A stretch of DNA of 64,000 nucleotides. Origin: Streptomyces olivochromogenes (GTDB lineage: Bacteria; Actinomycetota; Actinomycetes; Streptomycetales; Streptomycetaceae). The position numbers and the translations under genes are program-made. The stretch is from positions 722,460 to 786,459 of the forward strand of contig NZ_KQ948452.1 of NCBI RefSeq assembly GCF_001514115.1. The letters run 5' to 3'. This document shows positions 26,235 through 36,210 of the stretch, one piece after another. A model generated the notes under the pieces. It ran no database searches. It saw nothing but the letters and a program-made list of their open reading frames with translations, and had not been told where the DNA came from. The number at the start of each line of letters is the position of its first letter. Position 1 is the stretch's first letter.

Positions 26235-26984
26235 TCACAGTTTCCCGCCGCGCTTGCCGTCCCGCCGGGCGGGCGCGATGAGGGTGGAGAGGTACGGCAG
26301 CGGCTCGCCGTCGAGGTCTGCGGCGGGCCGGATGGACTCGCCCTCCAGCCCGAGCGCGGACCCCCACACGGCGTCCTCGAGCCGCCCGGTCACCCGCAGC
26401 GCCTCCGCGACCTCGTGCGCCTGCCGCCCGAACTTGTACGCGACGACGGTCCCGGGCCCGTTGAGGGCGTCCTTGAGCACGGCGGCCCCGGCGGTCACCG
26501 GCACGAGAGTCAGCGGCTCGGTGCCTTCGGTGAGCACGGCCCCGGACCGCGCCGCCAGATCCTGCATGGCGGTGATACCGGGCACGGTCTCGACGACCGT
26601 GCCGGGCACCAGCTCCCCGATGGTCTGCGCGAGATAGGTGAAGGTCGAGTACACGTTCGGATCGCCGATGGTCGCGAAGGCGACGGACGCGTGCCGCCGG
26701 AGCAGCTCCGCGACCCGCGTGCCCGCGGCGTCCCAGGCGGCCTCGCGCCGCCCCCGGTCGGTCCGCTCGTTGAGCGCGAACACGACGCGGACGACCTTCT
26801 CCTCGGGCACGTAGTGCAGGACGGTGGCCTCCGCGCGTCCCGGTTCTCCGCCGTCCTTTCCATCGGGCGCGGCCATCACCGGTACGACCACGACCTCGGC
26901 GGCACGCAGCGCGTTGACGCCCTTGACGGTCACCAGCTCGGGGTCACCGGGACCGACCCCGATTCCGGTCAGCTTGCTGCTCAT
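26235..26984 (-). CDS. cobI: Precorrin-2 C20-methyltransferase
   Basis: A 249-residue SAM-dependent methylase that makes precorrin-3A. Diagnostic segments are TGIGVGPGDPELVTVKG, AFATIGDPNVYSTFTYLAQ and VPGITAMQDLAARSG. The ATG at 26984 overlaps the cobB stop (ATGA). Last gene of the riboswitch-led cob block; it converges with the ZIP transporter with an 11-bp gap. Confidence 0.95.
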   Translation of the reverse strand: MSSKLTGIGVGPGDPELVTVKGVNALRAAEVVVVPVMAAPDGKDGGEPGRAEATVLHYVPEEKVVRVVFALNERTDRGRREAAWDAAGTRVAELLRRHASVAFATIGDPNVYSTFTYLAQTIGELVPGTVVETVPGITAMQDLAARSGAVLTEGTEPLTLVPVTAGAAVLKDALNGPGTVVAYKFGRQAHEVAEALRVTGRLEDAVWGSALGLEGESIRPAADLDGEPLPYLSTLIAPARRDGKRGGKL

Positions 26985-28423
26985 GACGTCCGGCACCTCT
27001 CCACGAACCGACGGGCGACACCGGGCTGTGACGCCCAGTGCGTGTGCAGATAACTCGCGTGCACACCTTGTTGTACGAAACCTTCGACGCGCCGCTCAGG
27101 GGCGCGCACCCCCCAGGCGGGAGCCGCCCCGGCGCCCGGCTCGACGACGGTCCGGTGGAACTCGTGCCCCCGCATCCGCGTCCCGGCGACGGCGAGCGCG
27201 CTGTCACTCACGGCCACGGCGTCCCGATAGCCCAGGGTGAGCCGCTCACTCATCCGGGCCGAGACGTCGAGCACGCCGCACATGGGCTGTCCGTCGAGCT
27301 CGCGCGAGAGATACAGCAGCCCGGCGCACTCGGCGGCGACGGGCGCCCCGCCGAACGCCAGCTCGGCCACGGCCTTGCGCAACGGCTCGTTGGCGGACAG
27401 CTCGGGCGCGTACACCTCGGGAAACCCCCCACCGATGACCAACCCGCCGGTACCGTCCGGCAGTTGTTCGTCCCGCAGAGGGTCGAAGGTGACGACTTCG
27501 GCTCCCGCGGCGGTCAGCAACTCGGCATGCTCGGCGTAGGAGAAGGTGAAGGCGGCCCCGCCTGCGACAGCGACCACCCTCAGCCCGTCCGGCGTTTGAG
27601 GACGAGGCCGTTCAGGCCGATGAGGGGGGTCTGGGGGCGCAGCCCCCAGGGTGGGGACGGGAAGGGGCGGCGGGGGCGAAGAAGCAACCACCTCAGCCGC
27701 GTCCCAAGCCGCACCCGACAACTCACCCGCAGCGCGCGCCAACGCGTACAACGCGTCCAGATCACACCCGCGCCGCACCTGCTCGGCCATCGCCCCCACG
27801 GCGTCCACGGCATCCGAGCGCCGCTCGGCGACAGGAACCAGCCCCAGATGCCGAGCGGGCGTGTCCACCTGCGCGGCCCGCCGCAGGCACCCCAGCACCG
27901 GCACCCCGGACGCGTCCAGAGCCTCCCGCAGCATCTCCTCGTGCCGCGACGAACCCACCTTGTTGAGGATCACCCCCGCGACCCGCACCTCGGGATCCCA
28001 GGAAGCGAACCCGTGCACCAGCGCGGCCACGGACCGGGACTGCGACGACGCGTCGACGACCAGCACCACCGGCGCCCGCAGCAACTTCGCCACCTGCGCC
28101 GTGGACGCGAGCTCACCCTCCCCGGCGGCCCCGTCGTACAGCCCCATCACACCTTCGACGACCGCGAGATCGCAGCCGCGCGCCCCGTGCGCGAACAGCG
28201 GCGCGATCAACTCCGTACCGCACAGATACGCGTCGAGATTCCGCCCCACGCGCCCGGTGGCGAGCGCGTGGTACCCGGGGTCGATGTAGTCGGGCCCCAC
28301 CTTGTGCGGGGACACGGCGAGCCCCCGTGAGGCGAAGGCCGCCATCAACCCCGTGGCAACGGTGGTCTTGCCGCTCCCGGACGAGGGCGCGGCGATGACC
28401 AGCCGAGGGACGGAAATCACCAC
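26981..28423 (-). CDS. cobB: Cobyrinate a,c-diamide synthase, with an in-frame dispersed repeat
   Basis: A 480-residue enzyme that amidates the a and c acetate side chains using ATP and glutamine. The N-terminal P-loop domain begins VIAAPSSGSGKTTVATGL, and the C-terminal glutamine amidotransferase has its cysteine in APVAAECAGLLYLSREL. Residues about 249-281 form a Pro/Arg-rich linker (PPDPPHRPERPRPQTPDG). It is encoded by a copy of the type B dispersed repeat also found between genes at 18865. The start overlaps the cobO stop, and the stop overlaps the cobI start. Confidence 0.94.
   Translation of the reverse strand: MVISVPRLVIAAPSSGSGKTTVATGLMAAFASRGLAVSPHKVGPDYIDPGYHALATGRVGRNLDAYLCGTELIAPLFAHGARGCDLAVVEGVMGLYDGAAGEGELASTAQVAKLLRAPVVLVVDASSQSRSVAALVHGFASWDPEVRVAGVILNKVGSSRHEEMLREALDASGVPVLGCLRRAAQVDTPARHLGLVPVAERRSDAVDAVGAMAEQVRRGCDLDALYALARAAGELSGAAWDAAEVVASSPPPPLPVPTLGAAPPDPPHRPERPRPQTPDGLRVVAVAGGAAFTFSYAEHAELLTAAGAEVVTFDPLRDEQLPDGTGGLVIGGGFPEVYAPELSANEPLRKAVAELAFGGAPVAAECAGLLYLSRELDGQPMCGVLDVSARMSERLTLGYRDAVAVSDSALAVAGTRMRGHEFHRTVVEPGAGAAPAWGVRAPERRVEGFVQQGVHASYLHTHWASQPGVARRFVERCRTS
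27581..27679 (+). repeat. Type B dispersed repeat inside the cobB coding sequence
   Basis: About 99 bp matches the intergenic copy at 18865-18965. The first 39 bases or so are identical (CAGCCCGTCCGGCGTTTGAG onward), then both have a GGGGGCGnAGCCCCC hairpin and end GGGGCGGCGGGGGCGA. It is read antisense in cobB, without stops, as the interdomain linker. Confidence 0.88.
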
Positions 28424-29016
28424 TCGATGCCCCTCTGGCCCTTCTGGCCGGCGTCCATCGGATGCTTGACCTTGGACATGTCCGTCACGAGATCCGCGAA
28501 CTCGACGAGCTTCTCGGGAGCGTTGCGCCCGGTGATCACGACATGCTGGGTCCCGGGCCGGTCCCGCAGCACGGCGACGACCTCGTCGACGTCCACCCAG
28601 CCCCAGTGCATGGGGTAGGCGAACTCGTCCAGCACATACAGCTTGTACGTCTCGGCGGCGAGGTCCCGCTTGACCTGTTCCCAGCCTTCGCGGGCCTTCT
28701 CCTCGTTGTCCAGCTGCTCATCGCGCTGAACCCAGGACCATCCCTCGCCCATCTTGTGCCAGTCGACGGACCCGCCCTCGCCACAGGCGCCGAGCACGCG
28801 CAGCGCGTTCTCCTCCCCGACCTTCCACTTCGCCGACTTGACGAACTGGAACACCCCGATGGGCCACCCCTGGTTCCAGGCGCGCAGCGCCAGCCCGAAG
28901 GCCGCGGTGGACTTGCCCTTCCCGATCCCCGTGTGCACCACGACCAGCGGCCGGTTGCGGCGCTGACGTGTCGTCAGCCCGTCCTCCGGTACGACACTCG
29001 GCTGCCCCTGCGGCAT
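28417..29016 (-). CDS. cobO: Cob(I)alamin / corrinoid adenosyltransferase
   Basis: A 199-residue CobA/CobO/BtuR-type ATP:corrinoid adenosyltransferase. The P-loop is HTGIGKGKSTAAFGLALRA, followed by VGVFQFVKS-like GVFQFVKSAKW, LDEFAYPMHWGWVD and VVITGRNAPEKLVE. It adds the 5'-deoxyadenosyl upper ligand to the reduced corrinoid. The start overlaps the chelatase stop (TAATG), and the stop overlaps cobB. Confidence 0.95.
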   Translation of the reverse strand: MPQGQPSVVPEDGLTTRQRRNRPLVVVHTGIGKGKSTAAFGLALRAWNQGWPIGVFQFVKSAKWKVGEENALRVLGACGEGGSVDWHKMGEGWSWVQRDEQLDNEEKAREGWEQVKRDLAAETYKLYVLDEFAYPMHWGWVDVDEVVAVLRDRPGTQHVVITGRNAPEKLVEFADLVTDMSKVKHPMDAGQKGQRGIEW

Positions 29017-31055
29017 TACGCGGCCCTCCTCGAAGTCCCCTGCACATCGCGCACGAGCCCGGCGATCGCGTCGGCGCGCAACTCGTCCAACGTCACCGCC
29101 GTGCCGCCCAGTTCACCCGCGAGCCGCCCCGCGAGTCCGAGCCGCACGGGCCCCGCCTCGCAGTCGACGACCACGGAGGCGACCGAGTCGGCCGCGAACA
29201 GCCGCGCCGCCCGTTCGGCGAGCGCGACGGGCTCGAGGCCGCCGGTGGCCCGTCCGTCGGTCACCACGACGACCAACGGCCGCCGGGCGGCGTCCCGCAG
29301 CCGCTCGACCCGCAGCACGTCGTGCGCGCGCAGCAGCCCGGCCGCGAGCGGTGTCCGCCCGCCCGTGGGCAGCGACTCGAGGCGGGCGGCGGCCGCGTCC
29401 ACGGATGAGGTGGGCGGCAACGCCACGTCGGCCGAGGATCCCCGGAAGGTCACGAGCCCCACCTTGTCCCGCCGCTGGTACGCGTCGAGCAGCAGCGACA
29501 GCACCGCGCCCTTGACGGCACTCATCCGCTGCCGCGCCGCCATCGACCCGGAGGCGTCCACCACGAACAGCACGAGGTTGCCCTCACGCCCCTCCCGGGT
29601 GGCCTGGCGCAGATCGTCCCGCCGTACGACGAGACCGCGCCCCGACCGCCCCCGCGCCCGCTGGTGGGGCGCCGCCGCCTGCACGGTCGCCGCCAGGTGC
29701 AGCTTGGTGAGCGCGCCTCGGGGCCGCCGCGATCCGGTGGTCCGCCCGTGCTCGGTCCGAGCCCGCGAACGCCGCCCGGCCGCGCCCTCGCCGAGCCCCG
29801 GCACGCTCAGCACCTTCGTGCGAAAGGGTTCGGCGGCCCGTACGGGGGACTGCTCACCGGCGCCCTGTGCGGCCGGCGCCCGCCCGTCGTCCGAGGGCTC
29901 GCCCTGCGCCGGCACGTCACCGGCGGGGGAGTCGCCGTCCGGCCCGTCCTGAGGTGGCTGCCCACCCCCACCGGGCCCGTCCGGATCCGGGTCCCCGTCC
30001 GGATCGTCGTCGGAAGGACCCTCCTCGGAAGAACCCTCGTCCGATCCCCCGAACTCCTCCAGCGTCTCGTCGAGCTTGTCCTCGTCGAGCCCCGGCGCGT
30101 CGAAGGGGTTGCGCCGCCGCCGGTGCGGCAGCGCGAGCAGCGCGGCCTGACGTACGTCCTCCGCCAGCACTTCGGTCCGTCCCGCCCACGCGGCGAGCGC
30201 GGTCGCGGTCCGTGCCATGACGATGTCGGCCCGCATGCCGTCCACCTCGAAGGCCGCGCAGGTCGCCGCGATCTGCCGCAGCGCCGGGTCCCCGAGCCGC
30301 ACCGACGGCAACAGCTGCCGCGCCGCCACGATCCGGGCCCGTACGGCGGACTCCTCGTCGGCCCAGCGCGCCGCGAAGCCCGTCGGATCGTCGTCGTAGG
30401 CGAGCCTGCGCCGCACGACCTCGACCCGCTGATCGGGCTCGCGGGAGGCGGCCACCTCGACGGTCAGCCCGAACCGGTCGAGCAACTGCGGCCGCAGCTC
30501 GCCCTCTTCGGGGTTCATGGTCCCGACGAGCAGGAAGCGTGCCGCGTGCCGTACGGAGACACCCTCGCGCTCGACGTACGAGGCGCCCATGGCGGCGGCG
30601 TCCAGGAGCAGGTCGACCAGGTGGTCGTGGAGGAGGTTGACCTCGTCGACGTACAGGATCCCGCGGTGCGCGTCGGCCAGCAGCCCCGGCTCGAAGGCCT
30701 TCACGCCCTCCGCGAGCGCCCGCTCGATGTCGAGCGCGCCCACGAGCCGGTCCTCGGAGGCGCCGACGGGCAGCTCGACCATGCGGGCCGGCCGGGTCTC
30801 GAAGGCGCCCGGCTCGTGCGGACCGTCGGGACAGGCCGGGTCGGGCCCGGCCGGATCGCACGAGAACCGGCACCCGGCGACGACGTCCACCCCCGGCATG
30901 AGCGCCGAGAGGGCGCGTACGGCCGTGGACTTGGCCGTGCCCTTCTCACCGCGGACGAGCACACCGCCCACGGCGGGCGACACGGCGTTCAGCAGCAGCG
31001 CGAGCCGCAGGTCGTCCTGGCCGACCACGGCCGTGAACGGGAACGGGGTACTCAC
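29016..31055 (-). CDS. Fused ChlI/ChlD-type chelatase subunit for CobN
   Basis: A 679-residue protein. The N-terminal AAA+ domain (residues 1 to about 340) has Walker A GEKGTAKST and Walker B ILYVDEVNLL. A Pro/Asp/Gly-rich acidic linker (about 350-440) leads to a C-terminal von Willebrand A domain with MIDAS motif DASGSMAA. It matches Mg-chelatase I and D subunits in one chain. Directly after cobN it is the expected ATPase partner of CobN, replacing CobS/CobT. The GTG start overlaps the cobN stop. Confidence 0.9.
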   Translation of the reverse strand: MSTPFPFTAVVGQDDLRLALLLNAVSPAVGGVLVRGEKGTAKSTAVRALSALMPGVDVVAGCRFSCDPAGPDPACPDGPHEPGAFETRPARMVELPVGASEDRLVGALDIERALAEGVKAFEPGLLADAHRGILYVDEVNLLHDHLVDLLLDAAAMGASYVEREGVSVRHAARFLLVGTMNPEEGELRPQLLDRFGLTVEVAASREPDQRVEVVRRRLAYDDDPTGFAARWADEESAVRARIVAARQLLPSVRLGDPALRQIAATCAAFEVDGMRADIVMARTATALAAWAGRTEVLAEDVRQAALLALPHRRRRNPFDAPGLDEDKLDETLEEFGGSDEGSSEEGPSDDDPDGDPDPDGPGGGGQPPQDGPDGDSPAGDVPAQGEPSDDGRAPAAQGAGEQSPVRAAEPFRTKVLSVPGLGEGAAGRRSRARTEHGRTTGSRRPRGALTKLHLAATVQAAAPHQRARGRSGRGLVVRRDDLRQATREGREGNLVLFVVDASGSMAARQRMSAVKGAVLSLLLDAYQRRDKVGLVTFRGSSADVALPPTSSVDAAAARLESLPTGGRTPLAAGLLRAHDVLRVERLRDAARRPLVVVVTDGRATGGLEPVALAERAARLFAADSVASVVVDCEAGPVRLGLAGRLAGELGGTAVTLDELRADAIAGLVRDVQGTSRRAA

Positions 31056-34000
31056 TGGTCGTCGCCCTCCAAGTCGCCTTCGAGCTCCAGATAGGTGGCA
31101 CGCAGCCGCTCCAGCGTGTCCGCGTCCGGCTCGGCCCACAGCCCCCGGTCGGCGGCCTCCAGCAGTCGTTCCGTGATGCCGCGCAGCGCCCATGGGTTGG
31201 ACTTCTTCATGAAGTCCCGGTTCTCCGCGTCGAAGACGTACTCCGCGCTGAGCTTCTCGTACATCCAGTCGTCCACGACCCCGGCCGTGGCGTCGTACCC
31301 GAAGAGGTAGTCGACGGTCGCCGCCATCTCGAAGGCACCCTTGTAGCCGTGCCGCCGCATGGCGGCCATCCAGCGCGGGTTGACGACCCGGGCGCGGAAG
31401 ACGCGATGGGTCTCCTCGCCCAGCGTGCGGGTCTTCACCTGGTCCGGTACGGCCGAGTCGCCGACGTACGCCTCCGGGCTCGCGCCCGTCAGGTGCCGGA
31501 CCATCGCGACCATGCCGCCGTGGTACTGGAAGTAGTCGTCGGCGTCGACGAGGTCGTGCTCACGGGTGTCGACGTTCTTCGCGGCGACGGCGATGCGCCG
31601 GAACGCGATCTCCATGTCCCCGCGCGCCGCCCGCCCGTCGAGCCCGCGCCCGTAGGCGTAGCCGCCCCACACCGCGTACACCTCGGCGAGGTCGGCGTCG
31701 GAGCGCCAGTTGCGGGCGTCGATCAGGGGGAGGAGACCGGCGCCGTACGCGCCCGGCTTGGAGCCGAAGATGCGGGAGGTGGCCCGGCGCCGGTCGCCGT
31801 GCTCGGCGGTGTCCTCGTCGGCGTGCGCGCGGACGTAGTTGCGGTCGGCGGGCTCGTCCAGCTCGGCCACCGCGCGCACCGCGTCGTCGATCAGGCCCAC
31901 GACGTGCGGGAACGCGTCCCGGAAGAAGCCGGAGATGCGGACCGTGACGTCGATGCGCGGCCGGCCCAGCTCCTCCAGGCCCACCACGTCGAAACCGGTC
32001 ACGCGGCGCGAGGCGTCGTCCCAGACCGGGCGGCAGCCGAGCAGCGCGAGGATCTCGGCGATGTCGTCGCCCTGGGTGCGCATCGCGGACGTGCCCCAGA
32101 CCGTCAGACCGACGGACTTCGGGTACTCGCCCGTGTCCTGGAGGTACCGCTGCACCAGGGAGTCGGCGAGCGACTGCCCGACCTCCCAGCTCAGCCTGGA
32201 CGGGATCGCCTTGGGGTCGACGGAGTAGAAGTTGCGGCCGGTCGGCAGGACGTTCACCAGCCCGCGGGTCGGTGAGCCCGACGGGCCCGCCGGGACGTAA
32301 CCGCCGTCCAGGGCGCGCAGGATGTGGGTGATCTCGTCCGTCGTCCGGGCCAGACGCGGCACGACCTCACGGCAGGCGAACTCCAGCACCGCGACGGCGT
32401 CGGGGAGTTCCCCTCCCAGGACCTCCCGTACGAGAGCGGTGCTCTCGGACGTCACCCAGCCGCGTTCCTCCATGCCCTCCGCCATCCGGCGGCACAGCTG
32501 CTCCAGCAGGTCGATCGCGTCCGCCCCGGTCCGCGCCGGCCCCTCGACGAGGTCCGTCAGCTCGACCGGCACCTTCACCGGCGCACCCGGCTCGGCGAGC
32601 AGCTCCTTCTCGACCAGGCCGAAGTACTCGGCGAGGCAGGCCCGCAGCCCCGGCAGCGCGTTCGCGGTGCCGCCCCACACCTGGGAGGCGCGCAGCACGG
32701 CCAGCACGAGGTTGACGCGCGGCTCGGCCTCCGGGCCGCCGCCGAGGATGTGCAGACCGTCGCGGATCTGCACGTCCTTGATCTCGCACAGATAGCCGTC
32801 GATGTGCATCACGAACTCGTCGAACGCCGCGTCGTCCGGCTGGTCCTCCACATGCAGGTCGTGGTGGAGTTCGGCCGCCTTGACCAGCGTCCAGATCTGC
32901 GCGCGGACGGCCGGGGCCTTCGTCGGGTCCAGGTCGGACACCAGCGCGTACTCGTCGAGGAGCTGCTCCAGCTTGGCCAGGTCGCCGTAGGTGTCGGCGC
33001 GGGCCATCGGCGGTACGAGGTGGTCGACGACCGTGGCGTGGCCGCGCCGCTTGGCCTGGGTGCCCTCGCCCGGGTCGTTGACGATGAAGGGGTAGATGAG
33101 CGGGAGTTCACCGAGGACGGCGTCCGGCGCGCAGCCGCCGCTGAGCCCGAGGCCCTTGCCCGGCAGCCACTCCATCGTGCCGTGCTTGCCCATGTGCACG
33201 ACGGCGTCGGCGCCGAAGCTGTTTTCGAGCCAGCGGTACGCGGCCATGTAGTGGTGCGACGGTGGCATGTCCGGGTCGTGGTAGATCGCGATCGGGTTCT
33301 CGCCGAAGCCGCGCGGCGGCTGGATCATCACGACGACGTTCCCGAACTGGAGGGACGCCAGGACGATGTCGTCGCCGTCCACGTAGAGGCTGCCCGGCGG
33401 CTCGCCCCACGCCTCCAGCATCCCGTTCCGCAGGTCCGGGTCGAGCTTGTCGAACCACGCCCGGTAGTCGGCCAGCGGCACCCGTGCGGGCGCGGCGGCC
33501 AGCTGCTCCTCGGTGAGCCACTCGACGTCGTGGCCACCGGCGTTGATGAGCCGGTGGATCAACTCGTCGCCGTTGTCGGGGTGTCCCTCGACGACGTACC
33601 CGGCGTCCCGCAGCGCGTCGAGCACCCGTACCGCCGAGGCGGGCGTGTCGAGGCCGACCGCGTTGCCGACGCGGGAGTGCTTGGTCGGATAGGCGGTGAA
33701 GACGAGCGCGAGCTTCTTGTCGGCGTTCGGCTTGTGCTTCAACCGCGCGTGTCGTACGGCGATCCCGGCGACGCGGGCGGCCCGCTCGGGGTCGGCGACG
33801 TAGACCGGCACCTCGTCGGGCCCCTGCTCCTTGAAGGAGAAGGGGACGGTGATCAGACGGCCGTCGAACTCGGGGATCGCGACCTGCATCGCCGCGTCCA
33901 TGGGGGAGAGGGCGGCGTCCGACGCGTCCCAGGCACTCCTGGACGAGGTCAGGCAGAGCCCTTGCAGCACGGGGACGTTCAGGTCGGCGAGCGCGCCGAT

Positions 34001-34705
34001 GTCCCAGGCCTCCTCGTCGCCGCCCGCGGACGCCTCGGAGGCGTGTGTGCCGCCCGCCGCGAGCACGGTGGCGACCAGCGTGTCCGCCGTGCCGAGGATC
34101 TCGTACAGGCCCGCGTCCGCGCCGCGCAGCGAACCGCAGTACACGGCCAGCGCGTTGGCGCCGCGCGCCTCGATCGCGTCGCACAGCGTGTCCACGAACG
34201 CGGTGTTGCCGGACAGCTGGTGGGCCCGGTAGAAGAGCACGCCGACGGTCGGGCGGCCCTCGACGAACGCGCGCTCGCCGTGGACGCCGTACTCCGGCAT
34301 CTTGCGCGGCTCCTCGAAGCCCTCACCCGTCAGCAGCACGGTGTCGGAGAGGAACCGGGCCAGCTCGGTGAGGTTGTCCGGGCCGCCCTCGACCAGGTAG
34401 CGCAGCGCCTCGGCGACGACACCGGCGGGCACCGACGACTCCGCCATCAGTTCGGCGTCGGGTACGGACTCCCCGCCGAGCAGCACGGTGGGGATGCCCG
34501 AGGCCTTCAGCTTCCGCAGGCCCTCCTCCCAGGCACGCTTGCCGCCCAGGAGTCGTACGACGGCGATGTCCGCGCCCTCGACGAGGGACGGCAGTTCGCC
34601 CTCGGCATCCACCCGGGTGGGGTTGCCGATCCGGTACGGGGCGCCGGAGGCACGCGCCGCCAGCAGATCGGTGTCGGCGGTCGACAACAACAACACTGTG
34701 CTCAT
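31052..34705 (-). CDS. cobN: Cobaltochelatase subunit CobN
   Basis: A 1217-residue large chelatase subunit related to Mg-chelatase BchH/ChlH. It inserts cobalt into hydrogenobyrinate a,c-diamide in the aerobic pathway, driven by AAA+ partners. Recognisable segments are YRAHQLSGNTAFVDTL, VVHMGKHGTMEWLPGKGLGLS and GRNFYSVDPKAIPS. The length is normal for CobN. The ATG at 34705 overlaps the cobQ stop (ATGA), and the C-terminal stop overlaps the I/D chelatase gene, so the two subunits are made in a coupled manner. Confidence 0.96.
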   Translation of the reverse strand: MSTVLLLSTADTDLLAARASGAPYRIGNPTRVDAEGELPSLVEGADIAVVRLLGGKRAWEEGLRKLKASGIPTVLLGGESVPDAELMAESSVPAGVVAEALRYLVEGGPDNLTELARFLSDTVLLTGEGFEEPRKMPEYGVHGERAFVEGRPTVGVLFYRAHQLSGNTAFVDTLCDAIEARGANALAVYCGSLRGADAGLYEILGTADTLVATVLAAGGTHASEASAGGDEEAWDIGALADLNVPVLQGLCLTSSRSAWDASDAALSPMDAAMQVAIPEFDGRLITVPFSFKEQGPDEVPVYVADPERAARVAGIAVRHARLKHKPNADKKLALVFTAYPTKHSRVGNAVGLDTPASAVRVLDALRDAGYVVEGHPDNGDELIHRLINAGGHDVEWLTEEQLAAAPARVPLADYRAWFDKLDPDLRNGMLEAWGEPPGSLYVDGDDIVLASLQFGNVVVMIQPPRGFGENPIAIYHDPDMPPSHHYMAAYRWLENSFGADAVVHMGKHGTMEWLPGKGLGLSGGCAPDAVLGELPLIYPFIVNDPGEGTQAKRRGHATVVDHLVPPMARADTYGDLAKLEQLLDEYALVSDLDPTKAPAVRAQIWTLVKAAELHHDLHVEDQPDDAAFDEFVMHIDGYLCEIKDVQIRDGLHILGGGPEAEPRVNLVLAVLRASQVWGGTANALPGLRACLAEYFGLVEKELLAEPGAPVKVPVELTDLVEGPARTGADAIDLLEQLCRRMAEGMEERGWVTSESTALVREVLGGELPDAVAVLEFACREVVPRLARTTDEITHILRALDGGYVPAGPSGSPTRGLVNVLPTGRNFYSVDPKAIPSRLSWEVGQSLADSLVQRYLQDTGEYPKSVGLTVWGTSAMRTQGDDIAEILALLGCRPVWDDASRRVTGFDVVGLEELGRPRIDVTVRISGFFRDAFPHVVGLIDDAVRAVAELDEPADRNYVRAHADEDTAEHGDRRRATSRIFGSKPGAYGAGLLPLIDARNWRSDADLAEVYAVWGGYAYGRGLDGRAARGDMEIAFRRIAVAAKNVDTREHDLVDADDYFQYHGGMVAMVRHLTGASPEAYVGDSAVPDQVKTRTLGEETHRVFRARVVNPRWMAAMRRHGYKGAFEMAATVDYLFGYDATAGVVDDWMYEKLSAEYVFDAENRDFMKKSNPWALRGITERLLEAADRGLWAEPDADTLERLRATYLELEGDLEGDDQ

Positions 34706-36210
34706 GCGGGCGCTCCCGGTGGAATGAAAGGCAGTCCTTGCGGCGCGCCCGACTCGATGAGCCGCCACAGCGCGTCCGTGTCCGCGTGTTCCTCGATCAG
34801 ATCGCCGAGCCGGTCGAGCTGCTCCTCGCGCAGCGCCGCGAACGACGTGTCGGCGGCCGGCACGAAACGACGGCCCGCGGCGGCCGCCACCTCGCGCAGG
34901 AAGGCGCGCCGGAAGCCGTCCGACTCCAGCGAGCCGTGCCAGTGCGTGCCCCAGACGGCGCCGACCCGGCAGCCGTCCAAGAACGGCTCACCGCCCGTCA
35001 CATCGGCGACGCCGTGATGGATCTCGTAGCCCTCGACATGCTCGCCGAGCGCCTCCCCGACGGGCCGGGTCAGGGTCTTCTCGCGTGCGAACCGCACCCG
35101 GACCGGCAGGAGTCCGAGCCCCTCGACATGACCGGCGCGCGACTCGACCTCGTCCTCGATGTGCTCGCCGAGGACCTGGAAACCGCCGCAGATGCCCAGC
35201 ACGGGCCGCCCCTCGGCGGCTCTGCGCAGGATGGCGTCCGCGAGTCCGCGCTCACGCAGCCACTCCAGCGCCTTCACCGTCCCCCGGGTCCCGGGGACGA
35301 CGACGAGGTCGGCGTCGGCCAGCTCCTCGGCCCGGTCCACGAACCGCACGACGACACCCGGCTCGGCGGCCAGCGCGTCCACGTCCGTGAAGTTGGACAT
35401 CAGCGGGATCGCGCAGACGGCGACGCGCAGCACGTCCTCGCCCACGGGGGAGGTCACCCGGGACTCCCGGACCGCTCCCCGCAACGACACCCGCAGCCCG
35501 TCCTCCTCGTCGATGCCGAGGCCGTGCCGGAACGGCAGGACGCCGTACGTACGCCGGCCGGTGAGGCCGTGGAGCATGTCGAGCCCCGGCTCCAGCAGGG
35601 AGACGTCCCCCCTGAACTTGTTGACGAGGAACCCGGCGACGAACTCCTGGTCCTCGCGCGACAGCAGCGCGACCGTCCCGAAGAACGAGGCGAACACACC
35701 CCCGCGGTCGATGTCGCCGACGACGAGCACGGGCAGCCGCGCATTGCGCGCGATCCCCATGTTCACGATGTCGGTCCGCCGCAGATTGATCTCGGCAGGA
35801 CTGCCGGCCCCCTCACAGATCACCGCGTCATACGTGCCCCGCAACTCGGCGAGACAGTCCAGCACGGTGGAGAGGAGGGCTTCCTGCCGCCCGCCGTGGT
35901 AGCCACGGGCGGTCATCTCGCCCACGGGCTTTCCCATGAGGACGACCTGACTGCTCCGGTCGCTGCCCGGCTTGAGCAGCACGGGGTTCATGAGCGCGGT
36001 CGGCTCCACCCGGGCGGCCTGCGCCTGCATGGCCTGCGCGCGCCCGATCTCGGCGCCCTCGCGCGTTACGAACGAGTTCAGCGACATGTTCTGCGCCTTG
36101 AAGGGCGCGACCTTGACGCCCTGTCGCACCAGCCACCGGCAGATCCCGGCGGTCACGACGCTCTTGCCCGCGTCGGAGGTGGTTCCGGCGACGAGCAGCC
36201 CGCCGCTCAT
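34702..36210 (-). CDS. cobQ: Cobyric acid synthase
   Basis: A 502-residue glutamine-dependent amidotransferase that amidates the b, d, e and g side chains. The N-terminal P-loop-like domain begins LLVAGTTSDAGKSVVTAGICRWL, and PFKAQNMSLNSFVT is a CobQ hallmark. The C-terminal amidotransferase cysteine is in VLGICGGFQVLGE, with the histidine in YEIHHGVA. It overlaps cobD upstream and cobN downstream by ATGA. Confidence 0.96.
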   Translation of the reverse strand: MSGGLLVAGTTSDAGKSVVTAGICRWLVRQGVKVAPFKAQNMSLNSFVTREGAEIGRAQAMQAQAARVEPTALMNPVLLKPGSDRSSQVVLMGKPVGEMTARGYHGGRQEALLSTVLDCLAELRGTYDAVICEGAGSPAEINLRRTDIVNMGIARNARLPVLVVGDIDRGGVFASFFGTVALLSREDQEFVAGFLVNKFRGDVSLLEPGLDMLHGLTGRRTYGVLPFRHGLGIDEEDGLRVSLRGAVRESRVTSPVGEDVLRVAVCAIPLMSNFTDVDALAAEPGVVVRFVDRAEELADADLVVVPGTRGTVKALEWLRERGLADAILRRAAEGRPVLGICGGFQVLGEHIEDEVESRAGHVEGLGLLPVRVRFAREKTLTRPVGEALGEHVEGYEIHHGVADVTGGEPFLDGCRVGAVWGTHWHGSLESDGFRRAFLREVAAAAGRRFVPAADTSFAALREEQLDRLGDLIEEHADTDALWRLIESGAPQGLPFIPPGAPA

